NCBI GenBank assembly: GCA_009869945.1
Contig: WIXG01000014.1
Coordinates: forward strand, 124,001 to 188,000
Source: Mesaphorura yosii
Lineage: Eukaryota; Arthropoda; Collembola; Poduromorpha; Tullbergiidae
Direction: 5' to 3'
Length of the DNA stretch: 64,000 bases
The notes below the pieces were generated by a model. That model was not told where the DNA came from and ran no database searches. It saw only the letters and a program-made list of their open reading frames with translations. The position numbers were made by a program, and so were the translations under genes. Shown one piece after another: positions 52,771 through 64,000 of the stretch (its first letter is position 1; every line of letters begins with the position of its first letter).

Positions 52771-55411
52771 CTACTCCATTTCTTGCTTCAGGTGTCTTTC
52801 GGAGTCCATGCTTAAATCTGTAGGCATATCATCGTCTACGTAGTCATTGTCAGTGAAAGCTCCGGGTTCGCATTTTACAGTTAAAGATACTGGTGATGCT
52901 TGTTGCTGATGTCTCAACATGGAGATATTCTTTATGCTCTTCAGTTCACCAGGATTTCGCAGAAATCTTAAATTAAAAAAGATTAAGCGAGGGTGAAAAT
53001 CGGCACATCATGATCCAAACCACTTGGATTCGTAAAAATGGCTTACTGGTAGCAATGGCGCTCTCCTTGCACCTTGCGAAGAATATTTACACGATAGTAA
53101 TAGCGAAGGGCTCTCGACATTTTGTCGTAATTCATGGAGAGGTGGTTCTTCTGAATACCCCACAGTCGTGCCAGTCCTGGCGGGTCAACTATCTTGAAGA
53201 TGCCAGTCTCAACATTCTTCCACGCTATGAAACTCTTGTACCGTTGTCCTGGATCATTTAGCAACTGCTGAAGAAAGTCCCACAAAAGCCGTCCATCTGA
53301 AAAAGTTAAAAATTTTAGAATGCAGTTGCTGAGAGCAAAAGAACAAATTGCCAGTTCTAAACGTACTGTTGTTGTATTCAGAATTCTCGTTACAATTGTT
53401 AGTGCTACTGTTTAATTTACTGGCTCCATTAGAAAACGAAGAAGCAGGTGACTTGTTGCTCTGACTGGACTGGCCGCCGCTGCTGACGCTGATGCTAATG
53501 TTATTGTTGATAAGGGAGCTGGTCAAATGCTGAGGATGTGGTGCTGGAGGTGGGCTCATCGACATGTTTCCTGGAGACCGTTCTGGACTATCACCCACAG
53601 AGTCATATTCTGAATCGTCAGAGTGATTTCCTCCCGAGGCCGCCGACGAAGAGGACGCCGACGAAGACAGATTATTATTCCCATTCGGGTTGTTTGCTTG
53701 CTCCTGTGGGCTACCCGCTTGCCCGTCCAGGGAAGGCGCCGGGCTCAGTGTTACTGACGTGTTTCCGTTCGCCTGCGAGGCAGCATAGTGCAAGTCGGCT
53801 ATTGACCATGGCCCTGCAGAATAACAAAAATTTAACATTTACCACTGTTTTCGTTTGCAGAATCGGTAAAAGCGATTATCAATTTAACAAACCTTTTGGC
53901 ATGGCGGGCATTCGAAGAGGAGTATGAGGCGTCAAAGGTGATTCCGCGGATGAAGTGTTCATCAGAAGCTGAAGAGCATTATGAATGACATCACCAGAAC
54001 AAGGAGCTCGTAACTCCAGATCCGCTTTTGTTAGCAAGCACAGCGCTTTTCCTGTTGGGTCGAATGAGACAAGTCGTAACCTCGTCTAGACTTTAAATAT
54101 TTGAGCATTTCATTTCATAGAAGTCGTGAGCTGATTGATTAATGTTGATTAACCGGCGAAGTGTTCTGTCTTTTTTTGCCTACGCCGAGCTTGTTCTTTC
54201 TTATTCCGAGGAGATAATCGAACTATTTCCTTTCAGGAGCTGTATTCGGCTCGGGACAAACACAATGCAGGTGGAACAGTCAACAAAGTTTGCCTGAGTT
54301 TGGAAATGGAAGCTAACCTGATTCTTTGCTGCTCGTAAACGGGCATTAAATGGATTACGACTTTGCCAGCATTTACGCTCTATTTGGGTAAAGAGTGGCG
54401 AGACAATTTATAAGTTGTCAATAGAGAAATGGTTTCATTTCTTTCATTTCCTCATTGAACCGGAATAGTAGCGAAAATAAAGTCAAGTCATTTCTAAGTA
54501 AGAGTAAACATCGCATTAGACTGCTGGTAGGAGCACACAATGGCTGCGAGGCTCCCTGGTGTACTAAAATCAATAGCCATTAACTGCACAACATGGCACA
54601 TCAAACTGTTCTGGTGTGCACGTATGACACAACAAACACAAAAGAGTCATTTCAGAGTTCAGTTCCGGATTCGTACATTTCGCCTGCTGGCTTTTCCTCT
54701 TGTGTCTCACAAACTCGAGTTGAGAGGAAAAGGAAATGAATGAAAAGACTAATGTAGAACATCGAGACCAACGCGGAGAAATAAAGAAAAAGTATTCCAA
54801 ATGAAATACGACCGGATCTCAATTCCGCTCTACTTCTGCGAAATCCAGAGCTATTTTAAGAAATGCAGGATAGACATTCTTGCTCTTTGCTTTACTGTCT
54901 ACCCGCATCATTTTCTTCTTCTTCAAAGCGACACTGTCACAAGCCTGGAATTAGCAACTCACCGTTCATCTGAAATCGCTCCGTGTCAAACGCTGGAAGA
55001 TCAAACTCCCGCTCGCACCACTGTAAAAATGAAAGCACGTCTTCTCTGCTCCATAGCCGGGGATCATTCGCTGCAATCCAAAGAAAGTTTGTGCGTCAGA
55101 ATGGGCGGTCGTGACTTAAGAGCAGTAATGGCTAATGGTTAATAATTAATGAGTCTGTGATATTAATTACCGAGTGACAGGGGAATTGTGTGCTTGATAT
55201 CGTAGGCAAAAGGCAGCTGGGAAGCTATCGGAGAAGGAAGTGCGACCGCGTTGCCCGCAGCAGCAGCTCGGTTCATCATCAGATTCGCTGCAGCGTTCGG
55301 CCCGTGAGTTTGGCTCAGCGAGTTGTATCTCCACAGCAGCTCCGGGCTGAATGGGAGAGCAAGCGGAAGACGCTCCATCCCGACGAGACTCAAAGGAGGA
55401 ACTTTCATCAT
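52771..55411 (-). CDS. aop: Yan / Anterior open ETS-domain transcriptional repressor (Pointed + ETS domains)
   Basis: Orthologue-type match to insect Yan (ETV6/TEL class), a repressor inactivated by receptor tyrosine kinase/MAPK signalling. Exons in gene order: 55171-55507 (coding from the ATG at 55411 in this model), 54963-55070, 53893-54051, 53367-53813, 53047-53296, 52771-52966; 466 residues. The Pointed/SAM domain is about 82-147 ([20 protein letters not shown], then [14 protein letters not shown]). SP/TP sites S154, T157 and T160 follow. A Ser/Asn/Pro-rich linker (about 171-318) contains further SP sites. The ETS domain is about 319-405, with [14 protein letters not shown] and the recognition helix [18 protein letters not shown]. 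The tail has PTDLS at 450-454, a CtBP-binding type motif, and sumoylation-like VKCE (432) and LKQE (461). MMKV was chosen because Drosophila Yan also starts shortly before a conserved LLWR/VLWR; the exon is open further upstream to 55507, so a longer N-terminus is possible. Confidence 0.93.
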
Positions 55412-55507
55412 CGGAACAGCCTTTCTCCGGAATTTCTGCTTCCGTTCGTCTTTCGGTCCCAACTTTCCTGTTCTTCCTCTCTTTCGTTCACTTCCTACGG
55501 CAAAAAC

Positions 55508-58500
55508 CTGCAATCATCAAGAGACAAAATACATTACACTCTGCATTTATTAATAGAACACCCTCCGCAATTCGCGAGCTGCCCAGGCACACGCCGAGAG
55601 TTTTGGAATTCTGTTTCATTCTCAGTCTCCATGTAATCTGATTAACTTCAACCAAACAAAACAAGCCTGACATTCAAACCCAATCTTAAGCTCTTCTACT
55701 TTTGTGGATACTTCTTTCGCATAATTCTACTTTTCATCTGCTCAACTGCATTTATTCATGTCATGTTTGATGAAGATTGCAAGCAGTGCGTTTTCATTAG
55801 AAGCCTGCTCAAACTACAAGGCGAGATAGTGAACACATGTCCACGGATGCGATTTACAACAAAACCAGGAACCTCATGCATTCAATTGATGCCACGCCAG
55901 ACTGAAATTTAATTTTAATTCTGGACAAAGAAAGAAAAGTTCCGCTTCTGGTTCAGCAGTCATATTTACACATTGCCAGCGGCTAGGCTGTAGTGCTGCT
56001 CGAATATCTGCATATCAGCAGCATTAAAGCATTTGTAAGATTAGGTCGGAGCATAATCTCACCACTAAAATATGCTCAGGAGTTTTTACTGGAAACATAT
56101 TCCAAGCACATGCCGACGAAAGACTTCCGTGTGACTACATTCTTATCGTCGTGAAGTCACGACTCTTTTCATATTGTAATCATGCCCGATGACGACAGAA
56201 TGCCAGAATTACTAGCAGTGTTTGCTCAAATATTTGCACAAGCAAGTTTTGTTGTACTACGGTCAATTGAATTCAGCTCTCACATGCACAAATGAGGCGA
56301 GAAGGCCAACGCAGTTGATGTTTTGTACGTACTTAGATGTCCTAAAAACCAGGACTAAGTCCCAGGAGGACGGTTTCAGTTTCAAGTTCATGACAATTTG
56401 CACTTTGTTTCAATCAGAAGGACCATGATTTGCTCATCGCCGTGTTCATGTGGTTCGCAGATGGAGATCCAGCGAAGTGTTGCCACTTATCGAAACAGGT
56501 AATCCCCACGCAATAAAATGAGTGAGCAGTTGTTCGTAATGCAAAAGGGATTGTGCAATGGGTCTAATGACGCTTGTGAACGATAGATAGTGGCTTATAC
56601 AACATGCCGGGTTAAAAATATGAACTTCCGCTCAACTTTTGCTATTTTTCCGTCTTATCAAACCCATGTCGATCGATTTTCCCTATTTGCCGCAAACAAG
56701 CTCATCGACTCGACGACGGAGCGGAGGTTGTAGTCATTCACGCTTGCATGTCCATAAACTCACGTCGATTCTAATGCGGGTTCCACGTAATGGTTATTTT
56801 GTTGCTGGCATAAATTCCCTTTTTCCTGTTTCAGTGAAATTCCAAAAGTTGTGTGGATTTCATAATCTTCAAAGTATGTTGTATGTGAGGCATCTCATTT
56901 GATATTAATGTAATGCAAGGAAGTGGAGCCGAGTAAAGTTTTAGATTACTTTACACATAAATATAAAGTTACAAGAAAAGCCGAGTTCCTTCCTCCTTCT
57001 CCAGCACCACACACAGCGCGTCGCTCCGGACACTCTGCTCTAGTTCAGCGAGATATGAGAGCAGTCTCTTCCTTCTATTTTTACGAAACTCGAGTTCATC
57101 GCGTGGCTGCTGGCGATGGGCTTTTAAGAAAATACAAAGCACAGAGCCCAACTTCCGGCGAGCTTCTGCCGGAAATCAGTCTGAACCGACGGGCCACGGT
57201 TTCTTTGGATTCGCATTAACTTTTCAGATGGCAGCGTCTGAGCGCCATCCCCGCGTGAGGCGTCCTCAACATCGTCTCATCGAAATTGCCAAAGACTAGC
57301 CAAGTAACACTCTCATTCAAGTCCTGCACTTACATCCAAATACGGACTGGTTTTAAAAGAATGGAATTGAACAATGCCATGAATTGCAATCATTTCGCAT
57401 GCTTTCTCAAGAAAATGCTAAAGCAGAACGCCAGAAGTCAACGCAAGGCAGTCATGTTTTGAAATATGTATACGAACTCAGCAAACGTGTGACGAGGCTC
57501 AGTTGTAATGGAATTTAATGAGTGTTCATTGCCCAATTTGTTCGTTTAATTGAATATGAAGCGGCGTGGTTGTGCACTCGAGAAGCCTCCGCCTTCCTTA
57601 ATGCCACAATGATGCGAGTGCGACAGGAATAAAAATAACTTCTTTATTATTAATTATTGTGCATTACTTTTATTTTTTGCACAACACGGAAAAGCAAAAA
57701 AAAGAATAAAAAGGTTTCATGCTCGAGTCTATCTCACACTGCTGCCTCGGCGCTCGTGCGATGTGTAAAACTAATAAAGAAACTCTTTTGATGATGAATG
57801 AGGCGTCCTTGAAATGCAAACACCCTTCCTAGTTCCCAATCACTCGACTCGATGCTGTATTCCTACTACCATGCAATATAACTATGTAGCTAATATTGTG
57901 TTCGCGTACTGACCAGTTTGCAAAAAGTGTGCGTACATTCTTCCCCATGCATTTATGACCTGGCACGACTTAAAAACCATAAAGAACCTACCGTGCATGC
58001 TGAGCCAAAAGCGTCCCTTTAAAAACATTGCAATAGGGCATGGCCAAATTGCAGTGACTGCAAGTGCAGTGTTGTCGCACAAGACATCTCTTCCGCCAAC
58101 AAATATGGGAACCAATTGTCTGACTCGTTATTGCTGCACACTTAATCTAATTTCGCATTGTTGCCAAACGAAATGACACTCGCCTGCCCTGTCAGTCCTT
58201 TTAAGCAAAACTGTCTCATCATCATCCACGGGACGACGTCGCAGTGCAGAGTGTGGGGCAAATAGAGCACAACGCACACAGACGCAACGCTCACTAATGA
58301 TTCGCATTTCCTTACACGCTGCTGCTTATGTTGCAATTTGGCTTGATTACGTTCTTGTTTTCCTTTTACAAATCACTGCAAATTGCTGCAACGGAATGTA
58401 GGCTATAAGGAAATACTGCATGTGCTTGCCTTATTGTGCAAATAATACAACAAAAGTCATGTACAAGCTAATTGCGTCTGAATCAATAAGGCTGGCTGGC

Positions 58501-61500
58501 TGCATTTCTGAAATTACATCAAAATTCAATGACTCATTCTCCGAATCACATTGCGAAATAGAGCAGCAGCTGAGCTATAAAATTTGCATCTATAATCTGT
58601 ACTAAAAGAGGAACATGTCGCAAAGTCACATACTTGCCTCTGTTTGCCAATTCATCCATACTTGACAGTCTCTGCATCAACTTCCTCTAGATTTTTACGT
58701 GTGTCTGAAATTGTCTGTTATGAAATTATATCTACATCCAGCTGATTCCTGATTCCCCAATCAGTGAACCGCTGTGACCTTTCCAATACAATTCAGCGCA
58801 AACTGACGGAAAAAATTGTACATTCATTACTATTTGCTATGCCATTTGATGAGCATTTGACATAGATTCCTACGCGCAGGGCGCCAACGTAATGCAATAA
58901 TGTACATGGGAGATGGGATGCAGGAACAAGGAAACCAGACTGTAAACTACACTACAGAAGTTTATGGCTCATTCACGCACACGAAGCGAATATGATAATG
59001 AGGCCTGTTAATATCCGTGTGGTATTTGTAATTGTAAATTGGCTTTAAAAACAACACGCATGCGAATTAATGCGTGTGCATGTATAGAATGAAAGACGCC
59101 ATGCGCTGACGTCCATAGTGAGACAGAACTCGGGGCATAGTTTAACGTGAATATACCTTCGTTACGTAGACTTCCAGTGAAGATTACAATGCAATGTCCG
59201 GCAAACTCCAGGAAACACCCGCACTTGTTGCACAATTACGGCGAAGTGGAAGTTGATTGAAACCGATGAGCACTTGACACAAACTCCAGAAATCGAATAT
59301 GTACACGGCGCGTCGTTGCTCCGTTTCCTAGTCGATATCTGTGTTGATGGATGGTGGGATTGTGCAAGACGATTCTGGTGAAGCACTTGAATTGCAAATT
59401 GCGGAGAACGAGCGAGTAATTTGAGACAGCTTGCCAGCACAATGTTTCAATCCGAGTGTCAGTGTGGAAACTCACGCTCTGTGACGGTGCACTATGATTA
59501 GGACACAACTTTTTGTGTTATTGTTTTTGTCAGTCAGACTTCCAAATGGCTGGATTTCGATGCTCAGTGCCAAGTTAAGTACTCATGGCACACACGCTCC
59601 CGTTTTGCAAAATCCGTTCACGTAAACCAGCGATTTTGAAACAGTACGGATTATAATTGACTGAGCATCATCGGTCTTCGAGCATGAGCAGTAGGGGAGA
59701 GGAAGAGGAATTACTCGATGAGATAATTTTGTCACAAGCAACAAAGTTGCGATGCTGTTGATCATACAACGGAATTGTTATGTTTCAGCTGATAAAGTTA
59801 CAAGGGGCAGGTTGCATAAAATAAAATGTTGTGCGTACACTGCACGACGGTTGTGGAACACGGAACATGAAGTGTCGAGTGATAACGAGTTGAAATTATT
59901 TATTGTATTTAGCTACATTGTAATAATCTCTGCGTATGATTGGTAATTTATTTTTCACGCTTCACACGTCAAATACATTTCTGATAGATTACAATTTCAC
60001 GCGTCCCCCGATCGTCATAAATTACGGTTACTCACACGCTCAGAGTCACGACGGCTCCGCTCTCACAGAATTGTGACACAAACAACCGAATCGGCTCACA
60101 GATATCGAAAGCACACTTCGTCTGTCCGCTGTCCAGTCACTGGCGAGTGGCCATGTAATTTATCTCGTCTCATTTCCGTCTGACTTTGTCAATGTCGGGC
60201 AAGGTCTGCGCACATTGTTTGTGAGTGAACTGGACACTGAATGAATCTGTACCACAGAGATTAGCTTTTTTCTCGGTGCAGCTCGCCGAGCTCAGTCAAA
60301 CTTTATCTGGGTTATGCTCACTAAACTTGAATTTCACTATCGACTGAATGTTGTCAATGCTGTCTGAAGGAAAACAGCCAGAGATAACGACGAGTAAAAT
60401 TACCTCCGTCAAAACAATGCAGAAGGCAAAATGAGACTTCTAAATCACGGCGCAACAAGCTACTCAGGAAAAGAGTCAATTTTCCTGGAATTTGGCAAAT
60501 TGATTCTAGTTCGCAAATAGCGTCGAAACTATATACAGTGCGTGTATATAATTGGGGAGAACGATGAGCGGACTCAAGCAATCCAAGTAAACGGTGTAAT
60601 TAGAAAAGGAAAATCACAAGTCAAATGTTGCAACTTTTCCAATAATAGCACGTGAAATATTTAATACAAGATTTAAGACTATGAAAAATAGTAAGCGAGC
60701 AAGAAGAACACATGCGGAAGGGACTACTTGAGAACGACTGGCTTCACATTCTCATTCCTGCCAAACTCGAGTTGTAAATTTCATTATTTAACTTCATCTT
60801 AACCACCACCACGCACCACGTTGCAAAAAATTGCATTATAATAATGCGAAGACTGATGCGATGTGATGGTGGAAGGGTTGAAGCCAAAACATAGTCGTTC
60901 TTCTCAACGTCTTCTTACGCGAGCGCACCAGTGCAGCAAACATGCGTTGGCTGTTGTGCTGCCTCGCCTTGCCTCACACACGCCTGACTACCTCAATCAT
61001 TAGATTTACAACAACCACTTACGTACATTTTGCAATCCGACAGACACAAATAACGCAATGGCTTGTGACAAAGTCTTTTCCTCCTTGCGCGCACGCTCAA
61101 GACCTGTTTCGTCACCAGTCAGGTAGCGAATTTTAATCGTGAGGCTCAGGATAAGGAACAACAAAGCGTTCTTCTGTCTGGCCCAGACGCGAATTAAATC
61201 ATTGCCAAACGACTCGCACACTCCTTCTCTGCTACGCGCTGGCCGCTCTTCATGATCAGGAAATGAATTCAATATCAAACACATTATTCTGATATCATAT
61301 CCTTTAGTGCTACAAGTTTGAGGTAAAGAACGCCGAGCTGAGGCTGCTTGCGCTGGGCTGTAGCACATTAGCACGTGTTCCATCGCATTGAGTGAATCCT
61401 CATAAATCGATTTGTGTGTTTCGTCTTAAACAGAAAAACCGTGTACAGACGATCCTTTGTCCGCTCCATCAAAACGGCAATACTTGTGAATTGGCATGAA

Positions 61501-64000
61501 ATATTTTTGCAAAGAGGACAGAATGAAATACCAAAACTTGATTTCGGTCGTACAGTTTTTTGCAGCGTTAGTCTTGAACCAGTACACAGAGAGGAATGAG
61601 ACACGTATCGAGAGGTCTTGATGAAACCCACATAAGGTCACTTCCGGGCAACCAACAACAAGCAACGGGTCTTCCCGTTATCTCACCTCTGCCTCGCTCG
61701 CCTTTAAACCTCAACTCTTTACTCCTTTCTCGCACATCGCATCGCCTTTTCCTATTCCATCAATATGGCAATCGTCTCTTACCTCCTGTCCTGCCCCTCT
61801 TTCAAATTGCGGATTCTAATCACTCGAGAAGCAAAGTCATGATTACCTTGATCCGCAATTCGTGTGTAACCTCTCGAAGACGCATTTCCACTCCCGTTTT
61901 TACCATCTCCTATCTCTTCGGTCATGGCGCATTTTTCATTGTGTGACTTTTTATCCAATTTCTGTTGAACGAAGAAGTGAACGAGAAGATGATCATCTTG
62001 CCTTTTGACTCGAGTTAACCTTTCCCCTGCACAACAATTTAGTCTGAGCTGGTAATCTCGTAAGCTTGTGTAGCATGGATCGTCTTTGTTTATGCTTTAT
62101 AGGCTACTGTGAACGGGAATGAATGAATGGTCAATGTACACGCAAACACAGTGCTTAAAACGCCGTATCTCATGCTGCGCAAAACAGAGAAACAAACTAT
62201 AGCTGATTCACTTCAGATGAGCGCACGCTGAAGACGCGACAAATAAATTCGTGTACATGACACACTGAAATCGCTATTTTACTGGACTGGCATGCATCAC
62301 TTCCGGTTATGAAATTGAGTAGTATCAAAATCGATACCAGTACACTCCTGTACCACAGTGGACGATGTGCGTGGGCATAGCAGAATTGCCCTATGTGCTG
62401 TGCAAATAAAATATCATGGCGTCGCTTGGACATCAATTTATCTGCTTGCACCCGGAAGTCTCATCTTTAGTAATTTGAAGCTCCAAATAGAGTGCCGTCT
62501 GCCGCACGAAACGACCAACTATTATTTCATCATTTCGCAAGCTCAGCTAATCTGCCTCATGGACATCTTTTAATTGACTCGCAGTGAGAAAATTTGCCTC
62601 TTTTCTTCTCACGCAGGTTCTCCAAAATGTACTGAGGCTGAGAAGTTCCAAGAGAAGCGACTCATCAGTCTGCGTTCGGAGTCAACGGAAATGTCTGAGG
62701 AGTATCACATTACGGTCAATACGTAGTTGTAATCCATCCATCCATTGTGATTTGTGGCAGAATTGGTGCAATGGGATCACAATCACAATAGCAGTGGCAA
62801 TGCGAATTCAAAGTAGACTGAGATTCCTCCTCTCGCACTGTATTACCTTGTATTTTGAAAGGTAAACATTACGCTGTTCACAAAAAATATTTGCATACGT
62901 GCGTAGGGTATTTGTGCAAGGGTTAACTTGTTGCTCCGTGCCCCGATGTTGCAAAGGTGTCAAGTTTTTGCGAAACGGTACTGCACTGAGTGTAATGTGT
63001 ACGCTAGACACACGGCGCGCAAGCGCAAGAGGTACGAAGTAAGAACAATCAGGAATAGGAAAAAGAAACATAATTGCACATTTCAAGGTTTTCCGACTTT
63101 ACAGCAATTAATATGGTATACAAGAATGAAGAAGAAAGAAATGCACACAAAAAGAGTGTCGAGTTTATTTATAAGTGCTTTACCTCTTGTGCATTGTAAG
63201 CATCAGTGCAGATGATATGAGAATTCGCTCTTTTTATAAGAGTAGGTATTTGTACAATGAAATGACTTTCCTGTAACTCAGCTCATCATTCATTCATCCT
63301 CAATCACAAGTCTTTGATACGCACTCGCACAACACGATGAATGATGCACACAGCAGAAGAATTAGCACAGTAGTGTTATCCTTTGTGATGAGTTTTTTGT
63401 GTGTTCTGATGTTTATATTTACATTCGTTCGCTCAAATCTGGCTGGCTTGTTTCAGGATGACTGCTGGATTGGCTGCATCATACCGTGTGTCGGGCGTCA
63501 TGATTCTTGTCAACGTTCTCCCTTTCCACCACCGCCAGCAGCAATAACAATAAATTGTGACACAATAAAAATTCACTCTATGCAGTCGCTCGATTGATGC
63601 GGTAATAAAAAAAAAACTAATGAACGTAGAAGACGAGGAAGAAGACGGCTACATAAATCACCTGTGATCAGCAGTCTACACTCACAATCTCGGCCGATTT
63701 GCAGCTGAGGTCACGCCTAGACTAATTCAAATCGTCTCGGATCATTAATGACCTGTGCTTCTCGGCCACAGGCATTTATGGGTCACGTGCCCCCATCGCA
63801 GAAAATTCGCATTCGTTTCCCATTGCAAATTTGACTAGAACTTAACCACTTTATTATTGAGAGGTTTTCCACGCACATGTGAGCGCATAAATTGTGAGTG
63901 GATAATGTGAAAGGATTTACTTGCAACAGGTCCATCTCTCAATTACTGCCATTTATGAACTCTTACGTTCAGTACGCATGATACGGAATACTATTACATG
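55508..64000. other. Probable yan 5' intron, promoter or regulatory DNA
   Basis: No coding family was recognised. The yan exon at 55171-55507 opens with a clean acceptor (GATTGCAG|GTTTTTGCC), so at least one further exon lies upstream on the minus strand, here or beyond the window. CpG-richer stretches occur around 60000-60300 and 61080-61260; the second ends in a strong donor at 61022. The longest open frame (61006-61383, minus, 125 codons) resembles nothing known. An A/T-rich run lies at 57630-57720. The rest shows nothing I can assign. Confidence 0.45.

Noticed and set aside
61006-61383. 125-codon minus-strand open frame
   Set aside because: No recognisable domain. The same DNA is more plausibly 5' untranslated or promoter sequence of yan ending in the donor at 61022.
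1-64000. CRISPR arrays, operons, ribosome binding sites, phage genes, tRNA or rRNA genes
   Set aside because: The window is eukaryotic nuclear DNA. No regularly spaced repeats were seen, and a scan by eye for tRNA B-box sequences (GGTTCGAATCC-like) found nothing convincing on either strand.

Overview
This is a nuclear window from an arthropod, most likely an insect or close pancrustacean. The evidence is intron-split genes with GT-AG borders, AATAAA signals, and proteins that match animal families. The best species-level clues are a Yan/Anterior-open type ETS repressor with a Pointed domain, a Jupiter-family microtubule protein ending in the PPGG-FSS-LW tail, and a peroxisomal MFE-2 without the SCP2 domain that vertebrate MFE-2 carries. 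I cannot name the species. The noncoding DNA is AT-rich. Most introns inside genes are only 65-115 nt.

Layout: positions 1 to about 35.4 kb hold no gene I can support. The only clear mobile element there is a 424-bp hAT-type MITE at 30243-30666. This stretch is probably upstream sequence or a long 5' intron of the Jupiter gene, whose recognisable coding exons lie at 35399-37480 (+).

A compact cluster follows: FRG1 (-, 39381-40695); a secreted multidomain serine protease resembling the modular serine proteases of innate-immune cascades (+, 42212-44587); peroxisomal MFE-2/HSD17B4 (+, 45830-48181); the translocon subunit TRAP-beta/SSR2 (-, 48771-49582); the mitochondrial single-stranded DNA-binding protein (+, 50089-50803); and the yan/aop ETS repressor (-, 52771-55411). 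The last 8.5 kb is probably yan 5' intron and regulatory DNA. One candidate upstream exon ends at 61023.

The genes are functionally unrelated: cytoskeleton, RNA biology, immunity or proteolysis, lipid oxidation, ER translocation, mtDNA maintenance, and signalling-controlled transcription. The arrangement is organised in pairs. Three convergent pairs (Jupiter/FRG1, MFE-2/SSR2, mtSSB/yan) have facing polyadenylation signals about 40-150 bp apart. SSR2 and mtSSB share a 506-bp divergent promoter interval. Three short introns (one in Jupiter, two in MFE-2) have lengths divisible by 3 and no in-frame stop, so retaining them would still give full-length proteins. All exon models were made by hand from splice consensus and remembered family alignments. 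No search was run.
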